44,115 nt of DNA from Pseudomonadota bacterium (GCA_021819085.1 JAKASJ010000025.1:1-44115), one strand, 5' to 3'. Positions 17,230 through 27,259 are shown, counted from the first letter of the stretch. Notes: generated from the letters alone by a model not told the origin. Made by a program: numbers and translations.

Positions 17230-18618
17230 ATGAATGTCGTCCTGATCAATCCTTACGAACTCGGTCGCCAGCCGTTCGGATTGGCGCATCCCGCAGCTTG
17301 GCTCGCGCGCGAGGGCTGTACGGTGCACTGTCTCGACCTGTCTTTGCAGAAACTGGATGTTACCGTGATTTCCGATGCGGATTTGGTTGCGATCTATGTC
17401 GGTATGCACACGGCCACGCGCATCGCGGCGGAAGCGATCCCACGCATTCGTGCAATGACGTCCCGTGCGCGGCTGTGTGTTTACGGTCTGTATGCACCAA
17501 TGAACGCAGATTTCCTGCGCGCATTGGGAGTCGACGCGATTTTCGGGGGGGAGTTCGAGCCGGGGCTCAAATCCCTGGTGCTACGTATTAGAGCCGGAGA
17601 CGGCCGCATACAGTCGGAGCCGGTAGTGAATCTTTCCAAGATTGAATTTATCCCGCCTGACCGCACCGGTCTGCCTACGCTTGTCAATTATGCCCATCTT
17701 CAGGTTCCGGGCGCCGGCAATCGGGTGGTGGGTTTCGTCGAGGCGAGCCGGGGCTGCAAGCATCTGTGCCGTCATTGTCCAGTAGTCCCCGTGTACGAGG
17801 GACGTTTCCGTATTGTGCCGGTTGACGTGGTGATGGCGGACGTGCGCCAGCAGGTTGCGGCAGGTGCGCAGCACATCTCCTTTGGAGACCCGGATTTCTT
17901 CAATGGTCCGACGCATGCTCTCAGAATTGTGCAGGCACTGCACGCCAAGTTTCCTCAGGTCACCTACGATGTCACGATCAAGATCCAGCACCTGATCGAG
18001 CACGCCGATTTCATGCCGGTGCTCAGCGAAACGGGTTGCCTTTTCATTACGAGTGCCGTGGAATCCGTCGACGACAGAATTTTGGGTTATCTTGCCAAGA
18101 ATCACACAAGCCGTGACTTTGGTCGAGCGGTAAGGCTGGTGCGTGCCGCTAATATCGCTTTTGCGCCGACCTTCGTTCCATTTACACCCTGGACAACGCC
18201 GCAGGGTTATGTCGATCTGCTGCGACGCCTTGTTGATCTGCAACTCGTTGAAAGCGTGCCGCCTATACAGCTGGCGATTCGGCTGCTGATTCCTCAGGGC
18301 TCCCGTCTGCTGGAATTGCCCGGGTTCCGGGAGCAGATCGGCCCATTTGATGCGCGGACTCTGGGTTATCCATGGGAGAGCCCGGATGAGCGTGTCGATG
18401 CGCTGCAACGCGAGATCCAGGCGCTGGTTGTAGAGGGGGATCGTCTGGGGCTGGGAAGGTCCGAGTTGTTTGCCCGCATATGGCGCGCAGCGCATGATGC
18501 TTGCGGTGAAATCGCACCCGGGTTGCCTGCTGGTGGTCTCGGGCAGGAGATCCCGCACATGTCGGAACCCTGGTACTGCTGTGCCGAACCGACTGAACAG
18601 CAGCTGCAGACCTTTTAG
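17230..18618 (+). CDS. CUAEP/CCAEP-tail radical SAM protein
   Basis: The 462-residue protein has an N-terminal B12-binding-like Rossmann domain (MNVVLINPYELG...HPAAWL, about 1-125). A radical SAM core follows with the cluster motif CKHLCRHC (Cys176, 180, 183), a Cx3Cx2C arrangement, and HISFGDPDFFNG downstream. The C-terminus reads PWYCCAEPTEQQ, matching the CCAEP tail that defines this family. Relatives may carry selenocysteine at the second position (CUAEP); here the codons are TGC TGT, so plain Cys-Cys. The reaction is not known. The start ATG at 17230 is chosen because the B12-like fold begins there. It is transcribed toward the FecR/SPOR gene with a 200-bp spacer. Confidence 0.85.
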   Translation: MNVVLINPYELGRQPFGLAHPAAWLAREGCTVHCLDLSLQKLDVTVISDADLVAIYVGMHTATRIAAEAIPRIRAMTSRARLCVYGLYAPMNADFLRALGVDAIFGGEFEPGLKSLVLRIRAGDGRIQSEPVVNLSKIEFIPPDRTGLPTLVNYAHLQVPGAGNRVVGFVEASRGCKHLCRHCPVVPVYEGRFRIVPVDVVMADVRQQVAAGAQHISFGDPDFFNGPTHALRIVQALHAKFPQVTYDVTIKIQHLIEHADFMPVLSETGCLFITSAVESVDDRILGYLAKNHTSRDFGRAVRLVRAANIAFAPTFVPFTPWTTPQGYVDLLRRLVDLQLVESVPPIQLAIRLLIPQGSRLLELPGFREQIGPFDARTLGYPWESPDERVDALQREIQALVVEGDRLGLGRSELFARIWRAAHDACGEIAPGLPAGGLGQEIPHMSEPWYCCAEPTEQQLQTF

Positions 18619-18782
18619 CAGCCGAAACCCGGCCGGTATCAGGGCCGTCCGCCTGCCCGAGTGCTCACATCTGGTTCCGGCCGATTGCTCCATCCAGTTA
18701 GATTGGCATGTCAAGGTTGGCCCCAATATCCGTGGCCGCAATAGTGCAATCGTCCTTGTCGGGGGTTGTCCTTTGCGGTAAA

Positions 18783-18810
18783 TCCCTCGTGGGAGAACCG
18801 GCTCGAGGGA
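18783..18810 (+). promoter_or_regulatory. Possible ribosome-site-masking hairpin
   Basis: TCCCTCG (18783-18789) is perfectly complementary to CGAGGGA (18804-18810), which is the ribosome-binding site for the ATG at 18818. If formed, the 7-bp stem with its 14-base loop would hide the site. It may be a chance fold. Confidence 0.35.
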
Positions 18811-18817
18811 AAAAGTT

Positions 18818-19694
18818 ATGAACTGTGTCGGAGCGCTCGCCTTCGGTATCGGCCTTCTCGCAGCTTTCCCGGCGCGTGCTGTGCCCACCGCTGCAGATGC
18901 CGGCATGGGTGGGGAGAGACGGATATCGGCGACCCCTTGAAGCCGGAAGGGTCCTGACCCGGAGTGAGGAGATACGCGCCGGTATCGCGGCACGCGTTCT
19001 TGTGCGGTTTCCTGACGGCGGTGAACTCAGTCTGGGCGAGCGGGCACGTATCACGCTTGCTCAGATGCGTCCTGTCAGATCTGACAGGACGTACCGGACC
19101 ATGCTGATTGTCCACCGCGGCTCGTTCCGCATTGCAAACGTGCCGGACAAGGATAGCCTCCACCACTACATAAGCGTACATCTGGGTACGACCCACGTTC
19201 ATATTCTCAGCGGCGATGTCTGGGGTCGCGTGGGCATGCGTTCTGCTGTTATCTGCCTTGTCCAAGGCCACATCGCTGTTCGCGACCCTGCGGCCGGTCG
19301 GCTGGACATGGAAAAGCCGATGACACTTCTCCGTGTCGGCCGAACGCCGCACCCGCTCCGGGTGCGGCCGGTGAATCCGCTAAGCTTCAAAAGCTGGTCG
19401 GCACAGACTGAGATCATTCCGGGAGAGGGTCTAACCGTTCCCGAAGGTGCGTGGTTCGTGCAGTTGGCCGCCCAGAAGCGCCAGCGCGACCTGTATCCGA
19501 TGCAGCATCGCCTCGCGGCCGCCGGCTATCCCGTGAAGATGACCAAAGCGCGTGTCAAAAGCAGAACTTTCTACCGGCTTCGAATCGGAGGTTTCGGCAG
19601 CCAAGCCGATGGGCAGATTTTTGCCGGCCGCATGCGCGAACACTATGGCGTTGCTGTGCCATGGGTAGTGCGGGGGCACGGAAAGTCGAATTGA
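18818..19694 (+). CDS. FecR-like / SPOR-domain protein with an apparent frameshift after the signal peptide
   Basis: The ATG at 18818 has a strong GAGGGA ribosome site and encodes a good signal peptide (MNCVGALAFGIGLLAAFPARA), but that frame stops after about 40 codons. The frame shifted by one then continues for about 260 residues: PLEAGRVLTRSEEIRAGIAARVLVRFPDGGELSLGERARI (FecR-like sheet domain), VHRGSFRIANVP, then GAWFVQLAAQKRQRDLYPMQHRLAAAGYPV...YRLRIGGFGSQADGQIFAGRM (SPOR, a peptidoglycan-binding domain). A GTG at 18825 would start the second frame but gives no signal peptide. A one-base indel between about 18900 and 18940 best explains the data, either a real mutation or a sequencing error. 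The intended product is a periplasmic, septum- or cell-wall-associated protein. Confidence 0.65.
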
Positions 19695-20034
19695 TTTTCC
19701 GCCGGGACGCCGCGCCATCACGGTATCGGACAGGCCTTAAGTGTCGGCAATGAACCGACCCTCTGGCGGCTCCCCGCCGCCGGGTCCGTACTTGAGGACA
19801 GCGATGATCTTCATGGGTGTTTCTCACGCTTCCTTAAGGGGCTTTCTGACGAAGGCGCAGCGACCCGGTGGAGGTACCCCCAAGGAGACAGAGTGCGGCA
19901 CACCGCCCGCGCGAAGGTTGGGGGCGGTCTCCGTCGGGCTACGCTACTACCGCGGTATTGCGATGGGCGTTACGATTTGCCGGGTTCCGCCTCTATGGAA
20001 CCGGATCCATTGGGGCGCGCGCGGATCCTGCAGT
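19695..20034. other. Gap between the SPOR gene and yggX
   Basis: This 340-base stretch is GC-rich with no convincing gene. A 25-codon minus-strand frame (MKIIAVLKYGPGG..., near 19740-19815) has a fair start but is too short to call. The two flanking genes are convergent, so terminators are expected; none with a T tract is evident. Confidence 0.35.
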
Positions 20035-20313
20035 CTATTTCTTGCTGGATGGAGGCTGGTAACCTTCGGGTAGCTGCGAGCCGTCACCGAAGAAAAACTT
20101 GTCCATCTCGGTTTCGATGAACTTGCGTGCCTTGGGATCAAGCGGGCTGATGCGATATTCATTGATCAGCATCGTCTGATGGGTGAGCCAAAGCTGCCAC
20201 GCTTCCTTCGACACATTTTCATAGATTTTCTTGCCCAGTTCCCCCGGGTAGGTGGGGTAATCCAGGCCTTGTGCCTCCTTGCCGAGTTTCACACATTTCA
20301 CCATGCGGGTCAC
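20035..20313 (-). CDS. yggX: Probable Fe(2+)-trafficking protein YggX
   Basis: The 92-residue protein matches YggX throughout: [24 protein letters not shown], then [32 protein letters not shown] and EMDKFFFG. YggX protects iron-sulfur clusters from oxidative damage and is proposed to handle labile ferrous iron in the cytosol. It overlaps the 3' end of mutY by four bases (ATGA), the arrangement seen in enterobacteria. Coupling makes sense because MutY carries a 4Fe-4S cluster. Confidence 0.95.
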   Translation of the reverse strand: MTRMVKCVKLGKEAQGLDYPTYPGELGKKIYENVSKEAWQLWLTHQTMLINEYRISPLDPKARKFIETEMDKFFFGDGSQLPEGYQPPSSKK

Positions 20314-21368
20314 GAGAGATTCCTCAGTTGCTGCAGTAATTGCTTGACCGGTGTTGCCAGGCCGCGCACATCCGGCTGATGGACGTTATACCAAACTGTC
20401 TTCGTGTTCTCCATGGCCTTTGTATTTGACCGCATGAGGCGTGCGGGAATTGGTGTGATGTCGAGTCGAAAATGGGTGAAGCGGTGTCGCAGCGGCGGCC
20501 ATGGTGTGTCGAGTGCGATTTCCAATCCGTATGTGGTCCGGCACCAGCTGCGGGCATCCTTTGCCGGATCGCACTCCGGAAATCCCCACAATCCTCCCCA
20601 GATGCCGACCGGTGGACGTTGCTGCAGTAGTACCTGGCCTTGTCGATCGCGTAGCAGAATCATTTGGACCTGTTTGACCGGCAGCGCCCGGCGCGGTGCA
20701 CCTCCCGGATAATCGCTGGGGTTTCCCTGTTTGAAGGCAACACAGTTGCTGTTGAGCGGGCATGATCCGCAGGTGGGCCGCGTCCGCCGGCAGACCATAG
20801 CGCCAAGATCCATGATTGCCTGTGTGTATTCTTCGACGTGTACCTTGGGCACATGAGTCTCGGCCAGCGCCCAGAGCCGCTGTTCGACCGCGTGGATGCC
20901 GGGCCAGCCGCTGACCCCATGGTAGCGCGCGAGCACGCGTTTGACGTTGCCGTCGAGAATCGGATGTTGCTGCCCGTAGGCAAAGGCCAGTATTGCCCCT
21001 GCCGTGGAACGTCCAATGCCGGGCAATGCGCAAACCGCCTCGAACGTCTGTGGAAAATGCCCGCCATGCCGGGTGATGATGGCTTGGGCCGCACGGTGCA
21101 GATTGCGCCCCCGCGCGTAGTAACCGAGCCCGGTCCATAGATGCAGGACCTCATCGATAGAAGCGTGCGCAAGCGTATGAATGTCCGGAAATCTCTCCAG
21201 GAAGCGCCGGAAATAGGGGATCACCGTGGCAACCTGTGTCTGCTGCAGCATGATTTCCGAGATCCAAATGACATAAGGATCGCGGCTATCATGCCACGGG
21301 AGATTCTTGCGTCCGTTGCTGCCGAACCAATCCAAAAGGGTCGTGCTGAAGTCCCGTTCCACGATCAT
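20310..21368 (-). CDS. mutY: A/G-specific adenine DNA glycosylase MutY
   Basis: The 352-residue enzyme removes adenine mispaired with 8-oxoguanine. It shows the catalytic-Glu segment [16 protein letters not shown], the helix-hairpin-helix [13 protein letters not shown], the catalytic Asp in [13 protein letters not shown], and the iron-sulfur ligands C-x6-C-x2-C-x5-C ([17 protein letters not shown]). A C-terminal NUDIX-like 8-oxoG recognition domain follows ([19 protein letters not shown]). The start at 21368 ([15 protein letters not shown]) matches family N-termini; the open frame reaches 21512 with no similarity. It is followed by yggX in the same transcript. Confidence 0.95.
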   Translation of the reverse strand: MIVERDFSTTLLDWFGSNGRKNLPWHDSRDPYVIWISEIMLQQTQVATVIPYFRRFLERFPDIHTLAHASIDEVLHLWTGLGYYARGRNLHRAAQAIITRHGGHFPQTFEAVCALPGIGRSTAGAILAFAYGQQHPILDGNVKRVLARYHGVSGWPGIHAVEQRLWALAETHVPKVHVEEYTQAIMDLGAMVCRRTRPTCGSCPLNSNCVAFKQGNPSDYPGGAPRRALPVKQVQMILLRDRQGQVLLQQRPPVGIWGGLWGFPECDPAKDARSWCRTTYGLEIALDTPWPPLRHRFTHFRLDITPIPARLMRSNTKAMENTKTVWYNVHQPDVRGLATPVKQLLQQLRNLS

Positions 21369-21559
21369 GATCCGAGGCCTGCCGGGAGCGTTGCGTTGCG
21401 CGCTTGAGCGCTTCGCCCGTTGCCCAAACCCGGTTGCCGGCCGCAAATGCCGCATACCGGATGCCGTTGATGTCTGCAATCCGCCCGGAGGTCGTGCGCG
21501 AGCGCGGGTCATCCGCCGCAGTCTGGGGACGGCGAGTCGCAGCGTACGAGGCGCGAAAT

Positions 21560-23494
21560 CTATGGTAGCAGCCGGCGCAGACCCTGATTCAGTTGCTTCT
21601 GGAGCTCATTCTTCAGCGCCTTTTCCGCCTGTCGCTTGGCGATGTCGCTCCAGTCGACGTCGTACTTCAATCCGCTGAACGGACCCCGAATAGTCACCGG
21701 TACAGTAAGTCTCTTCGATGGATTATCCCGATCCAGGGTTACCCTAAGCGTGTAATCCAGATTTTGAGCGACCAGATTGGCACTGCCGCCGCCGGTCGCG
21801 GCAAGTGCTGGCGAGTCGAGCACGAGGTCATTGTTATGGGCGATGCCGTTAACGACCCGCACCGTCCCGGTGAGACTGCTAAACGCGGTGGTGTCGCTGT
21901 TGGAGGTCTGCGCGGCAACCGGTTTTCCGCGCATTTGCTGGGCGATCGCGCGCGTCTGGTTGATGATCCTGACGAAATCGACGCCAACTATTTTACCGTT
22001 CCGCAACGAAAACGAGCCGTTGCCATTGAGGTTCGAAGTGATCTGTCCGGCGGTCAATCCGTGCGCGTTGAGTTTGAATGCCAGGTTGCCGGTTCCGGTG
22101 AAATGGCTGAAGGTCTGCATGTCCTTGAGCAGCGGCCCGACTTGGACTCCCTGAAGGTTCTCGTCCATCGAAAAATAGGGAATCCGCCCACGCGCGTCCA
22201 TCCGGAAGGTGCCTTTGTAAGTGCCGCCGTAGAGCTTGGCCTGCAGCGGATTGAGGACGATCAGTCCGTTCTTGGCCAGGATACTGGCGCTGATGTCGCT
22301 CGAGCGGATGTTCGTAGCTGTGAGCTTGTGTACCTTCAAAATGCCGTTTATGTCGAGCGCGCGCAGCCCCGCGAGCGGCAAGACCACGGCCGGCCTCGCT
22401 GCGGCAGGCGGCGGTCCATTCCGTTTCGGGGCAGGCGCCGACGGGCGCGGCAGGTAACGGTCGAGGTCGATCTGGTCCAGGTTCAGATTGAAGCGGTAGG
22501 CCGGGTGGGCGAAATCGGCAAGCGCAAACGAACCGTTCAGCGTACTGTCATCCACACCAAGGCGGAAATTTCTGAGCTGGACAGCAGTGGTCGACACGTT
22601 GAATGGTCCGCGAAACGCGACTTTCGTCAGGGCGCGCTTGTCGCTCGGCTCGTACCGGATTCCGAGTCGGGCCATCAGCGCGCGAGCATCAAAAGCAGGT
22701 ATGTCCAGATTGCCGCTGAATGACGGGGCATCGAAGATCCTCGTGCCCTTGAGGTCGGTTAGCTTGATCTTCATTCCCGCCGCCTCGAGGGACGCTGCCG
22801 GGGATTCCAGCGTCTGCCGTCCCGGGTCGACGGCCAGCCGGGCCTTGAGCGTCACGCGTGTATGGAGCGGCGGACTGCCGGAGCTGAGATCGAAGCCGAG
22901 TGTCACGTCGGTCATGCGCCCGGGGCTGATCTGGCCGGTCTGAAAGTCGAGGTTGCGCACCGTATAGCGTTTTCCGCTTTGTTCGTCATTCCACATAAGT
23001 TCGCTATTTTGTACGCTAACGCCGCTTACCAGCAGACCTGCTATCGGTGATGCAGCCGGCTTTGCTGCAGCGGCGGGAGCAGGCTTTCCCTGTCCCGTGA
23101 GTCCTTGCCAGTTGCCACGTCCGGCACGGTCCTTCACCAGATTGAGCTTGAGACCATCAACGATGATTTCGTCCACCTCCACCTTCTTGCGCAGCAAGGG
23201 CAAAAGCTTGACCTTAACGCCCAGCTTCGAAACCTGAGCGAACGGGCTGCTGCCGAACCCGGGTGCATTGGAAAGGGAAACGGATCCGATGTCCGCGCCT
23301 ATCCAGGGAAAGAACGAAAGCGAGATCTTTCCGTCGATGGTGAGCGTGCGTCCGGTCTGTGCCTTCACGAGGCGGGTAATCTCGCCCTTGTAGCGGTTCG
23401 GATTGAACGTTAGCGATAAGATAACCGCGGCGACGATGAAAAGGATAATTACGACGCCTAGCGCAATGCCGATAATTTTCAGTGCTTTCTTCAC
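21560..23494 (-). CDS. asmA: AsmA-family inner-membrane-anchored protein
   Basis: The 645-residue protein begins with one membrane segment ([23 protein letters not shown]). It then has the AsmA signature [52 protein letters not shown] long periplasmic beta-rich domain follows, ending with [37 protein letters not shown]. AsmA relatives are bridge-like lipid-transfer proteins that influence outer-membrane composition. The GTG at 23494, preceded by GGGGGGAAG, is the natural start; the frame is open to 23575. It lies upstream of mutY on the same strand, a linkage common in gammaproteobacteria. A Pro/Ala-rich linker occurs mid-protein. Confidence 0.92.
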   Translation of the reverse strand: MKKALKIIGIALGVVIILFIVAAVILSLTFNPNRYKGEITRLVKAQTGRTLTIDGKISLSFFPWIGADIGSVSLSNAPGFGSSPFAQVSKLGVKVKLLPLLRKKVEVDEIIVDGLKLNLVKDRAGRGNWQGLTGQGKPAPAAAAKPAASPIAGLLVSGVSVQNSELMWNDEQSGKRYTVRNLDFQTGQISPGRMTDVTLGFDLSSGSPPLHTRVTLKARLAVDPGRQTLESPAASLEAAGMKIKLTDLKGTRIFDAPSFSGNLDIPAFDARALMARLGIRYEPSDKRALTKVAFRGPFNVSTTAVQLRNFRLGVDDSTLNGSFALADFAHPAYRFNLNLDQIDLDRYLPRPSAPAPKRNGPPPAAARPAVVLPLAGLRALDINGILKVHKLTATNIRSSDISASILAKNGLIVLNPLQAKLYGGTYKGTFRMDARGRIPYFSMDENLQGVQVGPLLKDMQTFSHFTGTGNLAFKLNAHGLTAGQITSNLNGNGSFSLRNGKIVGVDFVRIINQTRAIAQQMRGKPVAAQTSNSDTTAFSSLTGTVRVVNGIAHNNDLVLDSPALAATGGGSANLVAQNLDYTLRVTLDRDNPSKRLTVPVTIRGPFSGLKYDVDWSDIAKRQAEKALKNELQKQLNQGLRRLLP

Positions 23495-23581
23495 GCTTCC
23501 CCCCGGGCTCCGGAAACCGAATTTTTGGAAGGCAGTTGACCGCCGCGATGCCGCCTCAGGCCGCAGTGCTGGCAAGAAGAA

Positions 23582-23655
23582 TGGAGCGGGTGATGGGAAT
23601 CGAACCCACGTCTAAAGCTTGGGAAGCTTTCATTCTACCATTGAACTACACCCGC
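23582..23655 (-). tRNA. tRNA-Gly (CCC)
   Basis: The 74-base minus-strand sequence has acceptor arm GCGGGTG/CACCCGC, a D arm around TAGTTCAATGGTAGAA, an anticodon stem AAAGC/GCTTT with loop TTCCCAA (anticodon CCC), a T arm GTGGGTTCGATTCCCAT and an encoded CCA. It decodes GGG. Confidence 0.95.
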
Positions 23656-23740
23656 CCGCCGGGGCCAGCTGCAATTTTGACCCGCCGGCGATAGAATAGC
23701 ATACAAATTTTTTCGCGGCTTGCGTAGAGGTGGTTACGCT

Positions 23741-23959
23741 GTGGCAACAAATAGACGCACCAAGATCCTGCTGAATGGCAGCGAGAAAATCCTGGATACC
23801 GCCCCGAGTGTGGCCTCGTTGCTACAGGAACTCGGGCTGGCCGACAAGCGTGTAGCGGTGGAAATCAATTGTGAGATCGTGCCGCGCAGCCAGCACGCCG
23901 GGCGTATCCTGAGCGACAATGACCGCGTGGAAGTGGTGGTGGCTATAGGGGGTGGCTGA
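23741..23959 (+). CDS. thiS: Sulfur carrier protein ThiS
   Basis: The 72-residue protein has a ubiquitin-like fold pattern ([11 protein letters not shown]...[29 protein letters not shown]...[14 protein letters not shown]) and ends in the Gly-Gly tail that is adenylated and turned into a thiocarboxylate. It donates sulfur to the thiazole ring of thiamine. GTG at 23741 is the chosen start with AGAGG upstream; a TTG at 23720 is possible. The stop overlaps the thiG ATG by one base. No TPP riboswitch is visible in the short space before it. Confidence 0.92.
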   Translation: MATNRRTKILLNGSEKILDTAPSVASLLQELGLADKRVAVEINCEIVPRSQHAGRILSDNDRVEVVVAIGGG

Positions 23960-24777
23960 TGACAGCGGTGGTATCAAAGTCGCGTGAAGCGGCCGGTGCT
24001 AGTGATATTCTGACCATTGCCGGGAGGGAGTTTCGGTCACGACTGCTCGTGGGCACCGGCAAATACCGGGACCTGGATGAGACGCGCCGTGCCGTCGAGG
24101 CAAGCGGTGCCGAGATCGTGACGGTCGCGATACGCCGAACCAACATCGGCCAGAACCCGAATGAGCCGAACCTCCTTGATGTCCTGTCGCCGCGGCGGTA
24201 CACGCTACTGCCCAATACAGCGGGTTGCTACAGCGCCGAAGACGCGGTGCGGACCTGCCGGATGGCGCGGGAGCTGCTCGACGGACATGATCTGGTGAAG
24301 CTGGAGGTTCTGGGCGACGACAAGACGCTGTTTCCGGATATCCCGAAGACGCTGAGTGCCGCTGAAACGCTCGTGAAAGAAGGCTTCAAGGTGATGGTTT
24401 ACACGACCGACGACCCGGTCATGGCGAAGCGCTTCGAAGAGATCGGCTGCGTGGCTGTAATGCCGTTGGCTGCACCGATAGGGTCCGGCCTTGGCATCCG
24501 CAATCCCTATAACATCCGCATCATTGTCGAGAATGCGCGCGTTCCTATTCTGGTCGATGCCGGAGTTGGGACTGCGAGCGATGCGGCGGTCGCCATGGAG
24601 TTGGGTTGCGACGGTGTCCTGATGAATACTGCTATTGCGGCAGCAAGGAACCCGGTGCTCATGGCTTCTGCCATGAAGAAAGCGGTAGAAGCGGGACGGG
24701 ATGCCTATCTTGCCGGACGCATGCCGCGCAAGTTTTATGCTACGGCTTCCTCTCCTGTTGACGGCACCTTTTTCTAG
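23959..24777 (+). CDS. thiG: Thiazole synthase ThiG
   Basis: The 272-residue enzyme makes the thiamine thiazole phosphate from deoxyxylulose phosphate, dehydroglycine and ThiS thiocarboxylate. Family landmarks are [36 protein letters not shown], the Schiff-base lysine in [37 protein letters not shown] and [17 protein letters not shown]. Length is normal. It is translationally linked to thiS; trmB follows after 48 bases. Other thiamine genes are not in the window. Confidence 0.96.
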   Translation: MTAVVSKSREAAGASDILTIAGREFRSRLLVGTGKYRDLDETRRAVEASGAEIVTVAIRRTNIGQNPNEPNLLDVLSPRRYTLLPNTAGCYSAEDAVRTCRMARELLDGHDLVKLEVLGDDKTLFPDIPKTLSAAETLVKEGFKVMVYTTDDPVMAKRFEEIGCVAVMPLAAPIGSGLGIRNPYNIRIIVENARVPILVDAGVGTASDAAVAMELGCDGVLMNTAIAAARNPVLMASAMKKAVEAGRDAYLAGRMPRKFYATASSPVDGTFF

Positions 24778-24825
24778 GGCCCCTGGTATCGAGCTGCCCT
24801 GGCCCACCGGCGGGAGGGTCGGGCG

Positions 24826-25527
24826 GTGAGCGGCTTGGGTGTGCCGGACGGGCATATGCGCCGGATTCGCAGCTATGTGCGCCGCGAGGGCCGTATCACA
24901 ACGGCCCAACGCCGTGCGCTGGAAGATTTGTGGCCACGTTTTGGTGTCGCGGACAGCAGCGACCGGCTTGATCTGGGCGTGCTTTTCGGACGCACTGCGC
25001 CAGTAATCCTTGAAATCGGCTTCGGAGACGGGCAGTCCCTGTGTGCCATGGCGGCGGCCCATCCGGAGCAGGACTATCTGGGCGCGGAGATCCACCGCCC
25101 CGGTGTCGGCCGTCTGCTCAGAGACCTGGGCGCGCAGGCCATCAAGAACGTGCGAGTGATGTGCGAGGATGCATGCTCGATGCTCGCAAACAAGGTGCAG
25201 GATGAACAGCTGCACGGCGTACACCTGTTTTTTCCGGATCCCTGGCCGAAGGCCCGTCACCATAAGCGGCGTCTGGTGCAGGCGGAATTCGTGGAGCTCG
25301 TGCGTTGCCGGCTTGTCGTCGGCGGATATCTGCACCTGGCCACCGACTGGGAGCACTATGCGCAGCACATGATGGTCGTCATGACCCATGCGCCGGGATT
25401 CGAGAACAGCGCCGGTCCCGGTCGTTTCGCACCGCGCCCGCAGAACCGCCCGTTCACCAAATTCGAGCGCCGAGGTCAGCGACTCGGTCACGGAGTATGG
25501 GATTTGATCTTCCGGCGCTCCAGCTAG
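24826..25527 (+). CDS. trmB: tRNA (guanine-N7-)-methyltransferase TrmB
   Basis: The 233-residue protein methylates G46 of tRNAs with SAM. It contains VILEIGFGDGQSL (motif I), YLGAEIHRPGVGRLL, HLFFPDPWPKARHHKRRLV (the TrmB hallmark) and ATDWEHYAQHM, and ends with PFTKFERRGQRLGHGVWDLIF. It starts with GTG at 24826 after a GGGAGGG site. It is co-directional with thiS-thiG, a common proteobacterial order, and converges on the transhydrogenase operon. Confidence 0.95.
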   Translation: MSGLGVPDGHMRRIRSYVRREGRITTAQRRALEDLWPRFGVADSSDRLDLGVLFGRTAPVILEIGFGDGQSLCAMAAAHPEQDYLGAEIHRPGVGRLLRDLGAQAIKNVRVMCEDACSMLANKVQDEQLHGVHLFFPDPWPKARHHKRRLVQAEFVELVRCRLVVGGYLHLATDWEHYAQHMMVVMTHAPGFENSAGPGRFAPRPQNRPFTKFERRGQRLGHGVWDLIFRRSS

Positions 25528-25540
25528 GAGCCGGAGCGCC
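25514..25540. terminator. Hairpin between convergent trmB and pntB
   Basis: GGCGCTCC (25514-25521) pairs perfectly with GGAGCGCC (25533-25540). The stem overlaps the end of trmB and lies just beyond the pntB stop, so it could serve both directions. There is no long T tract. Confidence 0.5.
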
Positions 25541-25552
25541 ACCGGTAATGCC

Positions 25553-26947
25553 TCAGGCTGCCTTCAGTTCCACCACCATCTTTTCGCAAACTTTCTTGGC
25601 GTCGCCGAAAACAAGCGAGCAATTGTCCTGGTAGAACAGCTGGTTTTCCACTCCGGAATAACCGGGGTTCATGCTGCGCTTGATGAAGAATATCTGGCGT
25701 GCCTTATAGACGTCGAGGATCGGCATTCCATAGATCGGGCTCGCCTTGTCGCTCTTGGCTGCCGGGTTGGTTACGTCATTGGCGCCAACCACAAGCGCGA
25801 CATCGGCCGTGGTGAACTCCGGATTGATATCTTCCATTTCGAAAACATGGTCATAAGGGACATCCGCTTCCGCAAGCAGGACATTCATGTGGCCCGGCAT
25901 CCGGCCTGCGACGGGATGGATAGCAAAATGTACCGTGACGCCCTTGCTTTCCAGTATGTCTGCAAGTTCCTTGAGAGCATGTTGAGCCTGGGCAACAGCC
26001 ATGCCGTAACCGGGAACAATGATGACCTTGCTGGCATTGGCCATCAGAAATACTGCATCTTCGACTGCAGCCGTTTTGACACCTTTGGTGTTGTCTGCAC
26101 CCGGTCCGGCACCGGTTGCGCCCTCGCCACCTCCAAAGCCGCCGAGAACGATGCTGGAAATCGACCGGTTCATGGCCTTCGACATGATGTACGACAGGAT
26201 CGCGCCCGAAAATCCCACGAGCGCACCGGTAATGATCAGCAGGTTGTTGCCCAGGGTAAATCCGGTGGCTGCAGCAGCCCAGCCGGAATAGGAGTTCAGC
26301 ATCGACACCACCACAGGCATGTCAGCGCCGCCGATCGGGACGATCAACAGAATGCCGAGCGCCAGCGCCAGAGCGATCACGGCCAGCAGCGCGTCGAACT
26401 GGTTGTGCAGGAGGAATTGAATTCCCAGCCCGATCATCAACAGGGCCATCAGCAGGTTCAGGATATGCTGACCCCTGAAGATGAGCGGTTTTCCGGTGAT
26501 GATTCCCTGCAGCTTGCCGAACGCCACTAGCGAGCCAGTGAAGGTAATGGCGCCGATGAATGTGCCGATAAACAACTCTGCCATCAGAACCGTACTCAGT
26601 GTGCCCGTGCGGCTGTGTGTAAGGTAGGTGCCCACCGCGACCAGGACCGCGGTCAGCCCGACGAAACTGTGCAGCGCGGCAACCAACTGAGGCATCGCTG
26701 TCATGCGAATCTTCAGTGCAATCAGGGTACCGATCGTTGCCCCGAGTACGACCCCGGCGATGATGAAGTCATACGACCTGACTGCGGGCGTAAGCACGGT
26801 AGCGACGATTGCCAGCAACATGCCAAACATCGCGTAGTAGTTCCCGCGCCGCGCGCTCGCCGGATGAGTGAGTCCCTTCAGGCCCAATATGAATAGCGTT
26901 GCGGAAACGAGATAGGCAAGCGCCAGATAGTCGCCAGTCAATTGCAT
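25553..26947 (-). CDS. pntB: NAD(P) transhydrogenase subunit beta
   Basis: The 464-residue subunit has an N-terminal half of about nine membrane helices. It includes PAVRSYDFIIAGVVLGATIGTLIA and PQLVAALHSFVGLTAVLV. The C-terminal NADP-binding domain shows ANASKVIIVPGYGMAVAQAQH, HPVAGRMPGHMNVLLAEADVPYD and VGANDVTNPAA. With the alpha subunits it couples hydride transfer from NADH to NADP+ with proton entry, supplying NADPH. It is the last gene of the pnt operon, 12 bases after pntAB. Confidence 0.96.
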   Translation of the reverse strand: MQLTGDYLALAYLVSATLFILGLKGLTHPASARRGNYYAMFGMLLAIVATVLTPAVRSYDFIIAGVVLGATIGTLIALKIRMTAMPQLVAALHSFVGLTAVLVAVGTYLTHSRTGTLSTVLMAELFIGTFIGAITFTGSLVAFGKLQGIITGKPLIFRGQHILNLLMALLMIGLGIQFLLHNQFDALLAVIALALALGILLIVPIGGADMPVVVSMLNSYSGWAAAATGFTLGNNLLIITGALVGFSGAILSYIMSKAMNRSISSIVLGGFGGGEGATGAGPGADNTKGVKTAAVEDAVFLMANASKVIIVPGYGMAVAQAQHALKELADILESKGVTVHFAIHPVAGRMPGHMNVLLAEADVPYDHVFEMEDINPEFTTADVALVVGANDVTNPAAKSDKASPIYGMPILDVYKARQIFFIKRSMNPGYSGVENQLFYQDNCSLVFGDAKKVCEKMVVELKAA

Positions 26948-26959
26948 TCCTGCAGCCCC

Positions 26960-27244
26960 TTATTTCTTTTTCTTGAACATGGCGAGCATGCGCTGCGTGA
27001 CGACGAAGCCGCCAAAGATGTTGATGGATGCAAGGGTCACCGCTATGAACCCGATGGTCTCGGCGGGTCCACCGCCTTGGCCGAATCCGGCAACCAGGAT
27101 GGCGCCGACGATGATGATTCCGGAAATTGCATTGGTCAGCGAGAGTAGCGGAGTGTGCAGGGAGGGCGTTACCCCCCATATGACCCAGTAGCCAATGAAA
27201 CAGGCGAGTACGAAAACATACAGCGCGATCATGGTCGCAGACAT
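26960..27244 (-). CDS. pntAB: NAD(P) transhydrogenase subunit alpha, membrane part
   Basis: The 94-residue protein has three to four membrane helices ([47 protein letters not shown] and a further pair) and ends in FKKKK. It corresponds to the C-terminal membrane part of E. coli PntA, which here is a separate gene, as in Rhodospirillum-type three-subunit enzymes. [16 protein letters not shown] is the conserved block. Tight spacing on both sides shows operon membership. Confidence 0.93.
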   Translation of the reverse strand: MSATMIALYVFVLACFIGYWVIWGVTPSLHTPLLSLTNAISGIIIVGAILVAGFGQGGGPAETIGFIAVTLASINIFGGFVVTQRMLAMFKKKK

Positions 27245-27259
27245 GGAGTTCCCCTTTTC

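Noticed and set aside
18577-18582. Selenocysteine codon in the radical SAM tail
   Set aside because: The codons are TGC TGT; no in-frame TGA is present, so no recoding is needed.
17581-18993. 470-codon minus-strand frame
   Set aside because: It is antisense to the radical SAM gene, with no recognisable domain.
23656-23740. TPP riboswitch before thiS
   Set aside because: The space is only 85 bases and lacks the conserved CUGAGA and GGGGUGC-type elements.
24205-25542. 445-codon minus-strand frame
   Set aside because: It is antisense to thiG and trmB, both of which are clear genes.
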